A DNA stretch of 64,000 bases from Acidobacteriota bacterium (GCA_038040445.1 JBBPIG010000001.1:92402-156401); one strand, 5' to 3'; positions 1 to 8,656 are shown, counted from the stretch's first letter. Numbers and translations are program-made. Notes: a model not told the origin generated them from the sequence alone.

Positions 1-1656
1 GTTGGTAAAATGCGGCGAGCGTCCACCTTGAGCGGGGCCGATCAACGTCGAATCACCTCCCGTAGCGGGAATCCATCTGAGGTCCACACCGGTGCCCTGA
101 CCGATGCCGGTGATCTCGCTCGGATCCATCGTTGCGTCCGGCAGAACGTCCGGATCGTGTATCGTAAGATCCGCGAAGAGCTGGTCGGTGGTCGCACCCG
201 ATCCGAAAACGATCTTCGACGAGTCGGGGGAGTAAACGGGGTTTGAATAGTGCGCGGCCCGCCGAGTGAGCTGTTCAGGCCTCGAGCTGCCGCCGGCCGC
301 GGCTCGATAGATGTGCCCGCCTTCGCGCGACCAGGTCACATAAGCTACGTAGCGTCCGTCAGGAGACCACGACGGCATAAACTCGCCAAGCGGCGAATCG
401 GTCAAGCGGCGCGGCGTGCCCGCCGGCAGGTCCATAACGCAAAGCTTGTTCAGTGAGCTAAAGGCAATACGCTTGCCGTCCGGCGAGAGCGCAGGCCAGC
501 GAATCAGCCGAGCGCGCACGGTCGAGCTGTCATCGACGCGATTTTGAAAATAGACTCGCGGCGCCAGTTCAGCTTCGACCTTGGCGGTGAACGGAATGAC
601 CGTGGCTTTGCAGGACTCGATATCGACGCGCTGAATTTTCCCGTTGATTGGAACGATGAGGGATTTACCGTCGGGCATGAAAGCGTAGCCGGGCATCGTG
701 TCTCGAGTCCCACGCGATTCCTGATCATCGCGCGTGACCGGATTGATCAGCCAGTGCTCTTCGCTGGTTTCGAGATCGCGCACGCGCAACGCCGTGCCCG
801 ACTCATAGCGGGTGGCGTAGACGAGCTTCTTGCCGTCGGGTGACAACACCGGTCTCATCGCGCTGCCTTGCGCGTTGGTTATCGTCGAAGTCTCGCTGCT
901 CTCGCGATCGAAGCGTATGATTTGCCAGAGCGGAAACTGAGCGTTATAGGTGAATGCTCCGTTACGCTGAGCATAGTAGACGAATCGCCCGTCGGCAGAG
1001 GCTACCGCGCCGTACTTGTTTTGCCGGGGCGGCTGGGGTTGACCCGAGCCAAAAGGTTGAAGCGGCGGTGGCGGCGGCCCCAGGCTTACTCCCGAGCCGC
1101 CGTCCTTGTGATACATCCACAGCGAGAAGGTGCCGAGCCCTTCGGTTGATTTCGACGCGATGACGTAATCACCGTCCGCGGTCCACGACGGAGACAGAAA
1201 CGATGTGTTGCGTCCCTTGGTCAGCGGCTTGGGGTTCGAGCCGTCCGCGTCGGCGATCCACAAATTCTCGGCTCCGCTGCGATCGCTTATGAACACGATC
1301 TTCTTGCCGTCGGGCGAGAACCTGGGCTGACTCTCGAAAGACAGACCGCCCATTACGCGCCGGGCTTCGCCGCCGGTTGACGGCAGCGTGTAGACGTCAC
1401 CGAGCAGATCAAAGATGATCGTCTTGCCGTCGGGCGAAACATCGAGAGACATCCACGTTCCTTCATCTGTGGTGAACTCGATCTTCTTGTCCGTCTTTAG
1501 CGGCAGCTCTTCGTCTTTCTTTTCCTTCTTGTCTTCTTTCGTTTCGTCGTCTTTCTTCGGGTCCTGCGCGAATGTCCCGAGGGGCAGGGACACGAAAAGA
1601 ATAGTGAACAAAGACACGGCCACACGGAAGCGCTTAAAGGCGGACATGAGAGTCAT
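1..1656 (-). CDS. Secreted PD40/TolB-like beta-propeller protein, probably the N-terminal half of a propeller-amidohydrolase (partial)
   Basis: The gene enters from beyond the left edge; 552 codons are visible with no stop. The start at 1656 follows GGAGG by a good distance. A signal peptide (residues about 1-31, ending TFAQ) precedes a Lys/Glu/Asp-rich linker. Then come repeated PD40 blades, each with a variant of SPDGKKIVF, for example SPDGKTIIF, SPDGKKLVY and SPDGRYVAY. The opening EFTTDEGTWMSLDVSPDG is, from memory, typical of large secreted proteins in which a TolB-like propeller is followed by a metal-dependent amidohydrolase domain. That second domain would lie outside the window, so the enzymatic part is inference. 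Alternatives are a propeller-only TolB-like protein or an S9/S41 peptidase with the same propeller. A Pro-rich insert (PPPPP and similar) lies near residues 195-215. Confidence 0.75.
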   Translation of the reverse strand, partial: MTLMSAFKRFRVAVSLFTILFVSLPLGTFAQDPKKDDETKEDKKEKKDEELPLKTDKKIEFTTDEGTWMSLDVSPDGKTIIFDLLGDVYTLPSTGGEARRVMGGLSFESQPRFSPDGKKIVFISDRSGAENLWIADADGSNPKPLTKGRNTSFLSPSWTADGDYVIASKSTEGLGTFSLWMYHKDGGSGVSLGPPPPPLQPFGSGQPQPPRQNKYGAVASADGRFVYYAQRNGAFTYNAQFPLWQIIRFDRESSETSTITNAQGSAMRPVLSPDGKKLVYATRYESGTALRVRDLETSEEHWLINPVTRDDQESRGTRDTMPGYAFMPDGKSLIVPINGKIQRVDIESCKATVIPFTAKVEAELAPRVYFQNRVDDSSTVRARLIRWPALSPDGKRIAFSSLNKLCVMDLPAGTPRRLTDSPLGEFMPSWSPDGRYVAYVTWSREGGHIYRAAAGGSSRPEQLTRRAAHYSNPVYSPDSSKIVFGSGATTDQLFADLTIHDPDVLPDATMDPSEITGIGQGTGVDLRWIPATGGDSTLIGPAQGGRSPHFTN

Positions 1657-1790
1657 GGGAATCCTCCGAGAATCAAACGTCAGCTTTCCACTGGGAGTAA
1701 AACGAGAGTGAGAATATAAAACAAAATCGACCGCAATACTACGTGAAATCCCGCAATGTTCTAACGAGGTTGTGCTAGGATTCAGCGGCG

Positions 1791-2174
1791 ATGTTGATGC
1801 TTTGTCCTATCTGCGCCGAAGAGTTTGAAACCAACGCAGGCAGGTGCCTGAGTTGCGGATGTGAACTGGTCGCGAGCACGCTGAACGACGAGGCGGGAAG
1901 TGTGGTTGGAACCAGCGAAGAAAGGGACGTTGAATTTGTCGAGTTATGCCGCCCGCAATCACACCCGGAGGCGATGTTCATCAAGCAAACGCTTGAACAG
2001 AACCACGTCGCTGTCCTGATCCAGGGGATGCACTCGCTGTCGGTCATGCCGTACCTGGCATTCGGAGGGCAGTTGCGCTTGATGGTAGGGCGCAATCAGC
2101 TTGCATACGCCCAGGCTTTGTACAAAGCCTATTTTGAGAGCGACGAGGGAACCGTGTACGCCGAGGAAGAGTGA
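1791..2174 (+). CDS. Zinc-ribbon and DUF2007 domain protein
   Basis: This 127-residue cytoplasmic protein starts with a short zinc ribbon, CPIC at residues 5-8 and CLSCGC near 18-23. It continues with a DUF2007-like domain (residues about 48-115) of the form ELCRPQSHPEAMFIKQTLEQ, followed by a hydrophobic LMVGRNQLAYAQALY helix. DUF2007 proteins are often annotated as putative signal-transducing proteins, but their role is not established. No clear ribosome-binding site precedes the start; an in-frame ATG lies two codons later. The gene is divergent from the propeller hydrolase and convergent with the SPFH gene. A long palindrome follows its stop. Confidence 0.7.
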   Translation: MLMLCPICAEEFETNAGRCLSCGCELVASTLNDEAGSVVGTSEERDVEFVELCRPQSHPEAMFIKQTLEQNHVAVLIQGMHSLSVMPYLAFGGQLRLMVGRNQLAYAQALYKAYFESDEGTVYAEEE

Positions 2175-2176
2175 AT

Positions 2177-2242
2177 GTTCAGAGTTCAACCTTCAGGTTG
2201 CTTTCTATCGTACTGCGGCAAGCTGAAGTTTGAACTCAGAAC
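2177..2242. repeat. Intergenic inverted repeat, GTTCAGAGTTC family
   Basis: The arms 2177-2201 and 2218-2242 pair at 22 of 25 positions around a 16-base loop. The element fills the gap between two convergent genes and starts 3 bases after the DUF2007 stop. The same arm family recurs at 36652-36729 and 41923-42037, and in looser form at 49278 and 55917. It could act as a bidirectional 3' end structure or be a mobile palindromic (REP-like) unit. Confidence 0.8.
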
Positions 2243-2260
2243 GGCCTAAAACTCCAAACG

Positions 2261-3280
2261 TTATCGCTGCGTGCGCCCCGCCGGCAGCATGTGCTCTCCT
2301 CGGTAGTCGACGGACTCTTTCTGTCCGCCAATCTCGCCGAAGACCTCTTTCAACGCGCCCACCGACGAAAGCACCGAACTCGTCTCGACCGGCATGAAGA
2401 CCACCTTCGCATTGGTGCTCGTAGCCATGTTGGTCAGCGATTCGATGTAGCGCTGCATCAGTAGGTACTGCGCCGGGTTTCCCTGACCAGCGGTGATCGC
2501 GCCGGAGATCAGTTTGATCGCTTGAGCCTCCGCTTCGGCGTTGCGCAATCGCGCCGTAGCCTGACCATCGGCGCGAAGCACGGCGGCTTCCTTCTCGCCC
2601 TCAGCGCGCGCGATCGCCGCTTGCTTTTCACCTTCGGCGCGCGCGATTGCTGCCTGCTTCTCACCATCTGCCTGAAGTATCAGCGCCCGGCGAGTGCGCT
2701 CGGCGGTCATTTGCTTTTCCATCGTCACCCGAACGTCCTCGGGAGGATGGATGTTTCGCACTTCAACGCGTGTCACCTTCACGCCCCATCGCTCGGTCGC
2801 TTCGTCCAGCACGATTCGCAGCTTGCTATTGATCAAATCTCGCGAAGAGAAGGTGTGGTCGAGATCGAGATCGCCGATGATCGAACGCATCGACGTGATC
2901 GTAAGCTGCATAATCGAGCCCGTCAAATCGGCGACCTCGTACATGGATTTGATGGGATCGGTGATTTGATAGTAGAGCACCGAGTCGACATTCACTGTAA
3001 CGTTATCGCGAGTGATAACCGGCTGCGGCGGAAACTCGAGAAGCTGTTCGCGGAGGTCGAGCGTCGAGAGGCCCGGTCTTATGCCGCTCCAGTAAGCCGA
3101 TCGCGGTTTATCGATAAACGGCAGAATGAGGTTCAGCCCGCTACCCGCCATCTTGTGAAACTTGCCGAGCCTTTCGATGATCATCACCGAAGCCTGGCCT
3201 ACAACTCGAAAAGACTTGAGAGCGGTGATGAGCACGGCTAGCGCCATGAAGGCGAAAACCAGAAGTACAATTGCTTCCAT
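2261..3280 (-). CDS. SPFH/Band 7 (stomatin-like, QmcA-type) membrane protein
   Basis: One N-terminal membrane helix (residues about 2-22, MEAIVLLVFAFMALAVLITA) is followed by an SPFH domain with the family pattern VIERLGKF, then PVITRDNVTVNVD and VRNIHPPEDV, and a C-terminal coiled coil. The coiled coil holds three near-identical 11-residue repeats of the form ARAEGEKQAAI (residues about 205-240), which are also visible as a DNA tandem repeat. Proteins of this type form large oligomeric membrane scaffolds and support membrane-protease quality control. The upstream same-strand NfeD gene, 75 bases away, is the usual operon partner and strengthens the call. Length (339 residues) is normal for QmcA-type stomatins. 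The exact cellular client is unknown. Confidence 0.9.
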   Translation of the reverse strand: MEAIVLLVFAFMALAVLITALKSFRVVGQASVMIIERLGKFHKMAGSGLNLILPFIDKPRSAYWSGIRPGLSTLDLREQLLEFPPQPVITRDNVTVNVDSVLYYQITDPIKSMYEVADLTGSIMQLTITSMRSIIGDLDLDHTFSSRDLINSKLRIVLDEATERWGVKVTRVEVRNIHPPEDVRVTMEKQMTAERTRRALILQADGEKQAAIARAEGEKQAAIARAEGEKEAAVLRADGQATARLRNAEAEAQAIKLISGAITAGQGNPAQYLLMQRYIESLTNMATSTNAKVVFMPVETSSVLSSVGALKEVFGEIGGQKESVDYRGEHMLPAGRTQR

Positions 3281-3355
3281 GTTTAGTCGCTCCTTTTCTT
3301 ATGAGGCCAGCCCGCGCAACTCGGCGGATGAAGAAGACGCTACCGCTGCTTCGCG

Positions 3356-3847
3356 CTACTGACTCAGTCGTTGTTGCGGACGCCATGACGGCTCGCCTTC
3401 AACTCGCCTGACGTAGACTGACGCTCCTTCGACGCGTTCGATCTGAACTTGCTCGCCCTCGCGCAACGGTTCCTCGCCTTCTGCAGGGAACGCGCGCCAC
3501 GTCGAGGCAAATACGCGAACGGCTCCTTCTTGCATTGCGCCTTTAGAGGGCTCGACCACTACGCCGATCCGGCCGGGCAATGTATCCATCCCCATTTTCA
3601 ACTCGCCTCCGGGCGAACCGCGCATAAGGAAGCGCTCGAAGATCGTACGCGATGCGATGGTCAGCGCAATTGAGACGACCAGGAATGCTAAGATCTGAAG
3701 CGGCAGTCCGACCAGGCCAGTCAATGCAAGCAGTGCGGCAACGAGCGCGCCTATGCCAAACCACAGAAGCACAAACCCGCTGGTGAAAATCTCGGCGACG
3801 ATAAACAACGCGCCGAGTATTAGCCAGATGTACCAGATGTCCAACAT
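3356..3847 (-). CDS. nfeD: NfeD family membrane protein
   Basis: The 163-residue protein has three or more hydrophobic segments in its first 75 residues (WLILGALFIVAEIF, VLLWFGIGALVAALLAL, LQILAFLVVSIALTIA). A soluble C-terminal OB-fold follows, with GRIGVVVEPSKGAMQEGAVRV and the ending GASVYVRRV. This is the short NfeD form without a ClpP-like protease domain. NfeD proteins act with the neighbouring SPFH scaffold, here the next gene on the same strand. The ATG is the first codon of a hydrophobic N-terminus; I did not see a strong ribosome-binding site upstream. Confidence 0.88.
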   Translation of the reverse strand: MLDIWYIWLILGALFIVAEIFTSGFVLLWFGIGALVAALLALTGLVGLPLQILAFLVVSIALTIASRTIFERFLMRGSPGGELKMGMDTLPGRIGVVVEPSKGAMQEGAVRVFASTWRAFPAEGEEPLREGEQVQIERVEGASVYVRRVEGEPSWRPQQRLSQ

Positions 3848-4183
3848 ATCGTTGATTGTTCGGTCGGCTCAGGCTGAGAACTTCAAATCGCTAAACACTT
3901 GTTCTTGATTTGCTTTTCGATTTCGCTGTTTGAACCTCGGCTCGGATTATGTTTTGACGAATGGCAAAAAGCAAGCTTGGGCAGCTCGATGAAAGACGCT
4001 GGATGATCCAGGCAAGCCGGATTTCAGATCTCAAATCTGAGACACGAACTTGATCGGATCTGAACTTGAGGTTTCGACGATTCGCAATGAGGGCAACTGA
4101 TCGCTATCGATCAATTCATAGGTTGAAAGAGAGGAACGCCCCAGTGGCGCGCGAGACGGGCGTCAAGGGGGTGGCTGTTCTCG
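3848..4183. other. Intergenic region upstream of nfeD-SPFH operon
   Basis: I see no credible gene here. The stretch presumably carries the nfeD operon promoter. A small hairpin (TCAGAT, five-base loop, ATCTGA) lies near 4024-4040. The short plus-strand reading frame around 4066-4266 has no recognisable product and runs into the minus-strand gene. Confidence 0.4.
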
Positions 4184-4381
4184 TTACTCGTTGTTCGCCG
4201 TCGTGGCCCATCCAAAGGCGACTCCGGTCGCGATCGCGAGAAGCAGCTCAATCAGCCCAACAATAGTAGCGGCCCTGCCTTCGATGCGCATTCGCTTTAC
4301 GCCTTCCGCCAGAAGCAGGAAGCCAGCGCTCCAGGCCAACAGGGCCTTCTGTGCCTTCGACAAATCCATGCCAGACATCAT
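4184..4381 (-). CDS. Small two-helix membrane protein downstream of dacB
   Basis: This 65-residue protein has two hydrophobic segments (LLAWSAGFLLLAEGV and IVGLIELLLAIATGVAFGW) joined by a basic loop, KRMRIEGRA. GAGGTG lies at good spacing before the ATG pair, and the start falls 6 bases after the dacB stop, so the two are probably cotranslated. I do not recognise the family. A role linked to the cell envelope is suggested only by the neighbour and the membrane topology. A second in-frame ATG follows the first immediately. Confidence 0.6.
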   Translation of the reverse strand: MMSGMDLSKAQKALLAWSAGFLLLAEGVKRMRIEGRAATIVGLIELLLAIATGVAFGWATTANNE

Positions 4382-4387
4382 CGCTGT

Positions 4388-6169
4388 TCACCTCGGATTG
4401 GAGGAGCCGCGCGGCCCGGTGCTTTGTTCGGGAACCCGCTCGGAGATCTGGGGCCGACTTGCTGTCGCGTACCGAACGGGAGCCGGTCCGCCGTAGAGCG
4501 TGATGAGCTTCTTTACTGTCTCGTCCTGCGCTGCGCGGAAGCGGTGAGTCGAACCCCCTTGATTGTAGATTACGAATAGCAGCGGGCCTCGATTGCGGGT
4601 GTAGGCAACGCCTGCCAGTGCGCTCACACTGCTCAACGTTCCGGTCTTGCCGACGACCGACCCGCGGAAAGCGTCGTTAAATCGCCTCTCGAGCGTCCCC
4701 GCATCAACGCCCGCTATTGGCAGAACGTCCTCAACGCCGAGATTCTTGCTTTCAAGATAAGCGATCAGCTTGCGCAACATCGTAATCGTGCCGCGCGGAG
4801 AGATGGCGTTGGCGCCTAATCCCGACGAAGTCGCGAACCGAACCTCGTCCTCCTTGAATCCGACTTCGGTCTGCAGGAATCGCACTACCGCGTCAGGTCC
4901 GCCAACCAGGTTTCCGATAATCGTCGCCATCCAGTTGTTTGAAAAATCGTTCAGCCCCTTAAGCACTCGCAACAACGGAAGCGAGGTGTGCACCGCGAGC
5001 GGCGTCAGCTTAGTTGTGCTTACGTTCGGATCGGTGATCGTTTGCCCGGTGATCTTGAGCGACGGAGGACCTAAGAGCGGCGGAGCGAGCGAGGCTTGCG
5101 GCTCGCCTTGTAAGCGGCCGACGTCGCTCACTCGATCTTCCGCTGCGCGGATGGCGAGGAATCGCAAGTAAGAGGTCTTTGCCTGGGCGTTCCAGGTTTC
5201 AGGCGTAAGCGTCGCGCGAAAGGCTTTCGCCGAGGCCTCGCGGGACGCGGAGAAGTTGAAAAAAAACTGGCCCAGCACTACCAGGTTCCCGTCAACTTCG
5301 CGAATGCCGCTGCGATTCATTTTGTCCGCGATCATCATCGCGTTCTCTGAGAAGAAAGCGGGGTCGCCGCTCCCTATCACGTACAGCGAACCGTGCAGCA
5401 CTCCAGTGGACGGATCGAGGGTGCCATCCGTGTACATCGTAGTGCGAAACTTGAAGTCAGGACCGAGCCGCGATATCGCAGTCAGTGACGTGGCGATTTT
5501 AGTGACCGACGCCGGATTGTAGAGCCGGTCGGCATTGTGTTCCGCCAGCACTTCGCCCTTCAAGGTAGTTACTATGAATCCCTGGTTCTCGGCGCTAAAA
5601 CCAAAAGCCGCAAGACTGTCAGCGTAGGCGGCTACCAGCGGATTTATCGGCGCCGGCTCTGGCGTCGCGGCATTGGCAAGCCTCGGTCGCGTTGCTTCTT
5701 CGGCTGCGTGCGGAATGCCTTCAACCGGAGGCCTGGCATCGGCGCCGGCAGTTGAAGTACCCGGCGCTGGATTGCCAGATACCGCGTCGTTGGCGGTCTT
5801 CTCGGCAGGGCCCAGCGGCTCAGTCCAAGATTGGCTTAGAAACTTGTGTACCCCGGCGCTGTGCGAGCTGGTGGCTACTTGACTGCGCCATCGCGATCGT
5901 CCTCGACGGCCGCGACCCCGAGAGTATAAGCGGCCACCCCGTCTGGATGAGCGCGCGCTCAACCGTGACGACCGCGATCCGCCCCGGCGCGCGGTTTTTC
6001 GGGCTGATCGCGATTGCACTTTGCTCCTGGCGCCTCGCTTCACAGACTTGGCTGACCTCTTCGATTTAGGGCTCCCGCTAATGGGCTCCACTGAGAAGAG
6101 GGAGAAAATGAAGATCACCGCGACCAATGCTGAAAGGATTTTGAGCCTGGGAAGGGATACGGGCATCAT
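4388..6169 (-). CDS. dacB: D-alanyl-D-alanine carboxypeptidase/endopeptidase, PBP4 type (peptidase S13)
   Basis: PBP4-type enzymes trim or cut peptidoglycan cross-links in the periplasm. The three active-site motifs are present: SVTK (nucleophile Ser near residue 221), SNN in the phrase NDFSNNWMA, and KTG in GKTGTLSSV near residue 507. The preferred start at 6169 gives a signal peptide (PRLKILSALVAVIFIFSLFS). Frames extending further upstream to 6259 would read through an 18-base tandem repeat and add an unlikely hydrophilic leader. Unusually, about 75 residues after the signal peptide are almost all Arg, Lys, Ser and Gly, followed by a Pro/Ala-rich stretch, before the catalytic domain begins near residue 175. 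The protein is therefore about 593 residues, longer than the usual 450-500. Confidence 0.92.
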   Translation of the reverse strand: MMPVSLPRLKILSALVAVIFIFSLFSVEPISGSPKSKRSAKSVKRGARSKVQSRSARKTARRGGSRSSRLSARSSRRGGRLYSRGRGRRGRSRWRSQVATSSHSAGVHKFLSQSWTEPLGPAEKTANDAVSGNPAPGTSTAGADARPPVEGIPHAAEEATRPRLANAATPEPAPINPLVAAYADSLAAFGFSAENQGFIVTTLKGEVLAEHNADRLYNPASVTKIATSLTAISRLGPDFKFRTTMYTDGTLDPSTGVLHGSLYVIGSGDPAFFSENAMMIADKMNRSGIREVDGNLVVLGQFFFNFSASREASAKAFRATLTPETWNAQAKTSYLRFLAIRAAEDRVSDVGRLQGEPQASLAPPLLGPPSLKITGQTITDPNVSTTKLTPLAVHTSLPLLRVLKGLNDFSNNWMATIIGNLVGGPDAVVRFLQTEVGFKEDEVRFATSSGLGANAISPRGTITMLRKLIAYLESKNLGVEDVLPIAGVDAGTLERRFNDAFRGSVVGKTGTLSSVSALAGVAYTRNRGPLLFVIYNQGGSTHRFRAAQDETVKKLITLYGGPAPVRYATASRPQISERVPEQSTGPRGSSNPR

Positions 6170-6170
6170 T

Positions 6171-6206
6171 GATTGAACTACCATCCTGGATTGAACTACC
6201 ATCCTG
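6171..6206. repeat. 18-base tandem duplication at the dacB start
   Basis: The unit GATTGAACTACCATCCTG occurs twice back to back (6171-6188 and 6189-6206), directly upstream of the dacB start. On the dacB strand each copy contains AGGATGG, a possible ribosome-binding site, and an ATG in the dacB frame. The duplication therefore doubles both a possible start and a possible binding site. Confidence 0.85.
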
Positions 6207-6534
6207 GCGCGATCTGTGCGTTCCGATGCGCGTCCTGTTCTCAACGTTGCAGCGCCCACGGGTTCAGCGGATTCGTCGTCTTGAATTGCGATAGGTCTGA
6301 TGACGAAACCCGCCAGAGTGACTCACTAACGTTCATAGACTTTGTTGAACGGGGGGCTGCGACCTTCACGCATCTCGCATCGCCCTAACAATAGCACAGG
6401 TCTTAGAGCAGGTCTACGACGTTAACAAATATACAACACTTTTCGCGGAGGAACTGAGTTCAGCTACGCGCCGCCAGCTCCCGGAAGGTCGACGCGGGAG
6501 GCCTGCGTTCTCTGCCTGAGCCTGTTGGCAGTCT
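6207..6534. other. Gap between the FAD reductase gene and dacB
   Basis: I see no gene or strong structure. The stretch should contain the dacB promoter on the minus strand. An AT-rich patch around 6385-6440 is the most likely promoter area, but I cannot pick out a convincing -35/-10 pair. Confidence 0.35.
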
Positions 6535-7749
6535 TCACCGTACAAAGGAGCGGAGGATGCCGCGCAGCGAGAAGACCTCCCGCGGGTCGACCGTCTCGTT
6601 CACGATTCCCGCAACCAGTTCCTGCAAGAACCGGCTGCTGCGAATGCGACGCGCGACGAAATCGTTCAGCCATGGTCGGGAGAACCAATTCTCCGCGATT
6701 CTATACCCAAGGAATTTCGGCTTCAACTCGCGCTCGATTCGGAGCGGGAAATCGCTCAGGCGGCGCATGTCATCAGATGCCAGAGCCTCGTGCACAACAT
6801 CGGCTGCCAGTTCGCCCGTCTCCATCGCCTTTCCGATTCCTTCACCCGTAAGTGGGAAAGTTGCTCCAATGCTCTCCCCCAACACAAGGACATTCCCCGG
6901 GCCCTGCGCGCGCGTACCAGTGAGTCCGCAACGAAGCATGGCGCCCCGGAGCGGCGACACGGCTTCAGCGCAACGCATTATTTCGACAGCTAGCGGAAAG
7001 CTGGTGGTGAAGGATCTGAACGTCTCTCGCAGGTTAATAGGCGAGCTCGATTGCTTTCCGTACGTGATGCCGCACCCGATGTTGAACTCACCATTGGCGA
7101 GAGGGAATATCCAAGCGTAACCGGGGGTTATCGAACGGTCATACGAGATGACGAGCCGATCGAGGTCAACAGACGAGCGAACATAACAGCGAAGTGCAAC
7201 CGCGCTTGGGCCGTGCTGAGTCACTAAGCCAAGCCTCGATGGCATCTCGACATTGGCTCCTGTTGCAATAAGTGCTACGCGCGCCGCCAATCGCGTCTCA
7301 GTAGATTCGGTGGCGAGTCGGAGAGTCCCGTCGGGTTGAACCGAGAGGTTTGTCACCTTCGCTCGGGAGAACGTCGCGCCCGCTGCAACTGCTCCTCGAA
7401 CCATCAGTGCATCCAGTTCAATTCGCTTCAGAGTGAGAAACTCGCCTCGTACGTCATACTCTATTCTCGATGGACTGTAGAAGGTGCTAGTACTTGCTTG
7501 AAGGGCTCGGCCACAGACTTCCGCGTGCAGACCGCTGCGTTTTAATGAGCGGATTGTATCTGGGATAAGCGCGTCACCGCAGACTTTGTCCCGCGGGAAA
7601 GTGTCTTTGTCGAGCAGCAGGGTTCGGTGCCCGCGCCTCGCGAGGTTAAGCGCGGCCATCGAGCCGGCTGGCCCTGCCCCGACCACGACCACATCCCACT
7701 CGAGTTCCGCCGCCGCCGCGACGTCCAGATGTTTCACTTCTTCACTCAC
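6535..7749 (-). CDS. Geranylgeranyl reductase family FAD-dependent oxidoreductase
   Basis: A Rossmann FAD motif lies near the N-terminus (VVVVGAGPAGSMAALNLARRG), followed by DKDTFPRDKVCGDAL, a hallmark of the geranylgeranyl reductase/halogenase-like flavoproteins. Later come ALIATGAN and VLVLGESIGATFPLTGEGIGKAMETG, the second FAD-binding stretch. Such enzymes reduce isoprenoid double bonds, for example in menaquinone, carotenoid or lipid side chains, but some relatives are monooxygenases, so the substrate is open. I prefer the GTG start at 7749 because AGGAAG lies 9 bases upstream; ATGs at 7809 and 7833 lack such a site. No pathway partner is adjacent. Confidence 0.85.
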   Translation of the reverse strand: MSEEVKHLDVAAAAELEWDVVVVGAGPAGSMAALNLARRGHRTLLLDKDTFPRDKVCGDALIPDTIRSLKRSGLHAEVCGRALQASTSTFYSPSRIEYDVRGEFLTLKRIELDALMVRGAVAAGATFSRAKVTNLSVQPDGTLRLATESTETRLAARVALIATGANVEMPSRLGLVTQHGPSAVALRCYVRSSVDLDRLVISYDRSITPGYAWIFPLANGEFNIGCGITYGKQSSSPINLRETFRSFTTSFPLAVEIMRCAEAVSPLRGAMLRCGLTGTRAQGPGNVLVLGESIGATFPLTGEGIGKAMETGELAADVVHEALASDDMRRLSDFPLRIERELKPKFLGYRIAENWFSRPWLNDFVARRIRSSRFLQELVAGIVNETVDPREVFSLRGILRSFVR

Positions 7750-8087
7750 GTCCCAGTTCTTCCTGTGCCCGTCATCAATTAGATTTGCGGAGTGGTCGCC
7801 CCCCCACATTGAAACGCAATCAACAAACAACACATTACGTGCTGAGGTTCTCAGCCGTTACGTCTTCCTTGAATCGTCCACGCAATTGCTCAAACATGAC
7901 TTCTGCCCGAGCCCTCGCTTCATTGCTCGACTAACCGTGACTATGGTAAGGTAGCGGCCGAAACAAGTCGAGGCGGAAGAGAAGCAAAGTATTTCAGTCG
8001 GTGGATCGGCTCCCAGTGGACATTCCTGTTCTCTTCATGATTTTCAGACCACAGGATCGCGAGCTGATCGTTTCAAGGATTGCATAG
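7750..8087. other. Divergent intergenic region
   Basis: This is the shared upstream region of the minus-strand flavoprotein gene and the plus-strand secreted protein gene. I see no gene or long repeat in it. AAGGA at about 8073-8077 serves as the likely ribosome-binding site for the gene starting at 8088. Confidence 0.4.
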
Positions 8088-8573
8088 ATGAGTCGGTTTC
8101 TGGGTCCGCTCCTGGTAACGGTTCTGCTTTCGGCGACGCTCTCGGCGACGCTATCCTCGGCGGCCGCCGCGAACCCAATCAGTCTCCAAGCCGAAGGTTA
8201 TACACTGACCGTGATTCGAGGGCGGGCATTGTGTCTGGATGCCGCCGGCCGTGAGGTTGAGACGCTCTTTGGTTGCAGCGAAGCGAGTCAGCGTTTTGGA
8301 TTTGCGAGTAAGGACGGGAGGCTGTACAAGTTCTTGCCGGCCGATCCAATGACACCGGTTTTCACCGACGTAAGGGTCCGCCAGCGCGAGCTTCAACTCA
8401 CCGCGCGGCTGCACACCGGCGGCCAACTCGAGGTAATCAAGGTGCAATCGGTCAAAGAAGGGAAGCTCTACGACATCTTTTACTTCTGCGAAGTCTGCAC
8501 CATCACGGCTTATACGCCGGGTCTGTGCCCGTGCTGCCGCAACGAACTGGAGTTCAGGGAAACACCGCCATAG
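8088..8573 (+). CDS. Secreted protein of unknown function with C-terminal zinc ribbon
   Basis: The N-terminus is a signal peptide (LLVTVLLSATLSATLSSAAAA) in which the segment LSAT is repeated. The mature part is mostly beta-rich, with one CxxxxxxxxxxxxxxxxC-type pair (Cys near residues 49 and 63). It ends in a four-Cys knuckle, CEVC then CPCC (residues about 134-152), which looks like a metal site. I do not recognise the family. It lies just upstream of the exported molybdenum hydroxylase operon on the same strand, separated by a palindrome, so an accessory role is possible but unproven. Confidence 0.65.
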   Translation: MSRFLGPLLVTVLLSATLSATLSSAAAANPISLQAEGYTLTVIRGRALCLDAAGREVETLFGCSEASQRFGFASKDGRLYKFLPADPMTPVFTDVRVRQRELQLTARLHTGGQLEVIKVQSVKEGKLYDIFYFCEVCTITAYTPGLCPCCRNELEFRETPP

Positions 8574-8588
8574 ATTGCCGATTTTAGA

Positions 8589-8656
8589 TTGCCGATTGCC
8601 GAATATGAAACGCTTTCATTTCCGCCAATCCGCAATCGCAAGTCGGCAATCGGCAA
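8589..8656. repeat. Intergenic inverted repeat, TTGCCGATTGCCGA family
   Basis: Perfect 14-base arms (8589-8602 and 8643-8656) enclose a 40-base loop. The element lies between the secreted protein gene and the iron-sulfur subunit gene, just ahead of the ribosome-binding site GGAGG at about 8664. Confidence 0.75.

Noticed and set aside
10-1149. Short plus-strand frames across the left edge
   Set aside because: They are shadows of the minus-strand propeller gene, which shows signal peptide, ribosome-binding site and repeated PD40 motifs.
2522-3241. 240-residue plus-strand frame opposite the SPFH gene
   Set aside because: It is rich in Arg/His with no domain and lies opposite a gene with clear SPFH motifs and a coiled coil.
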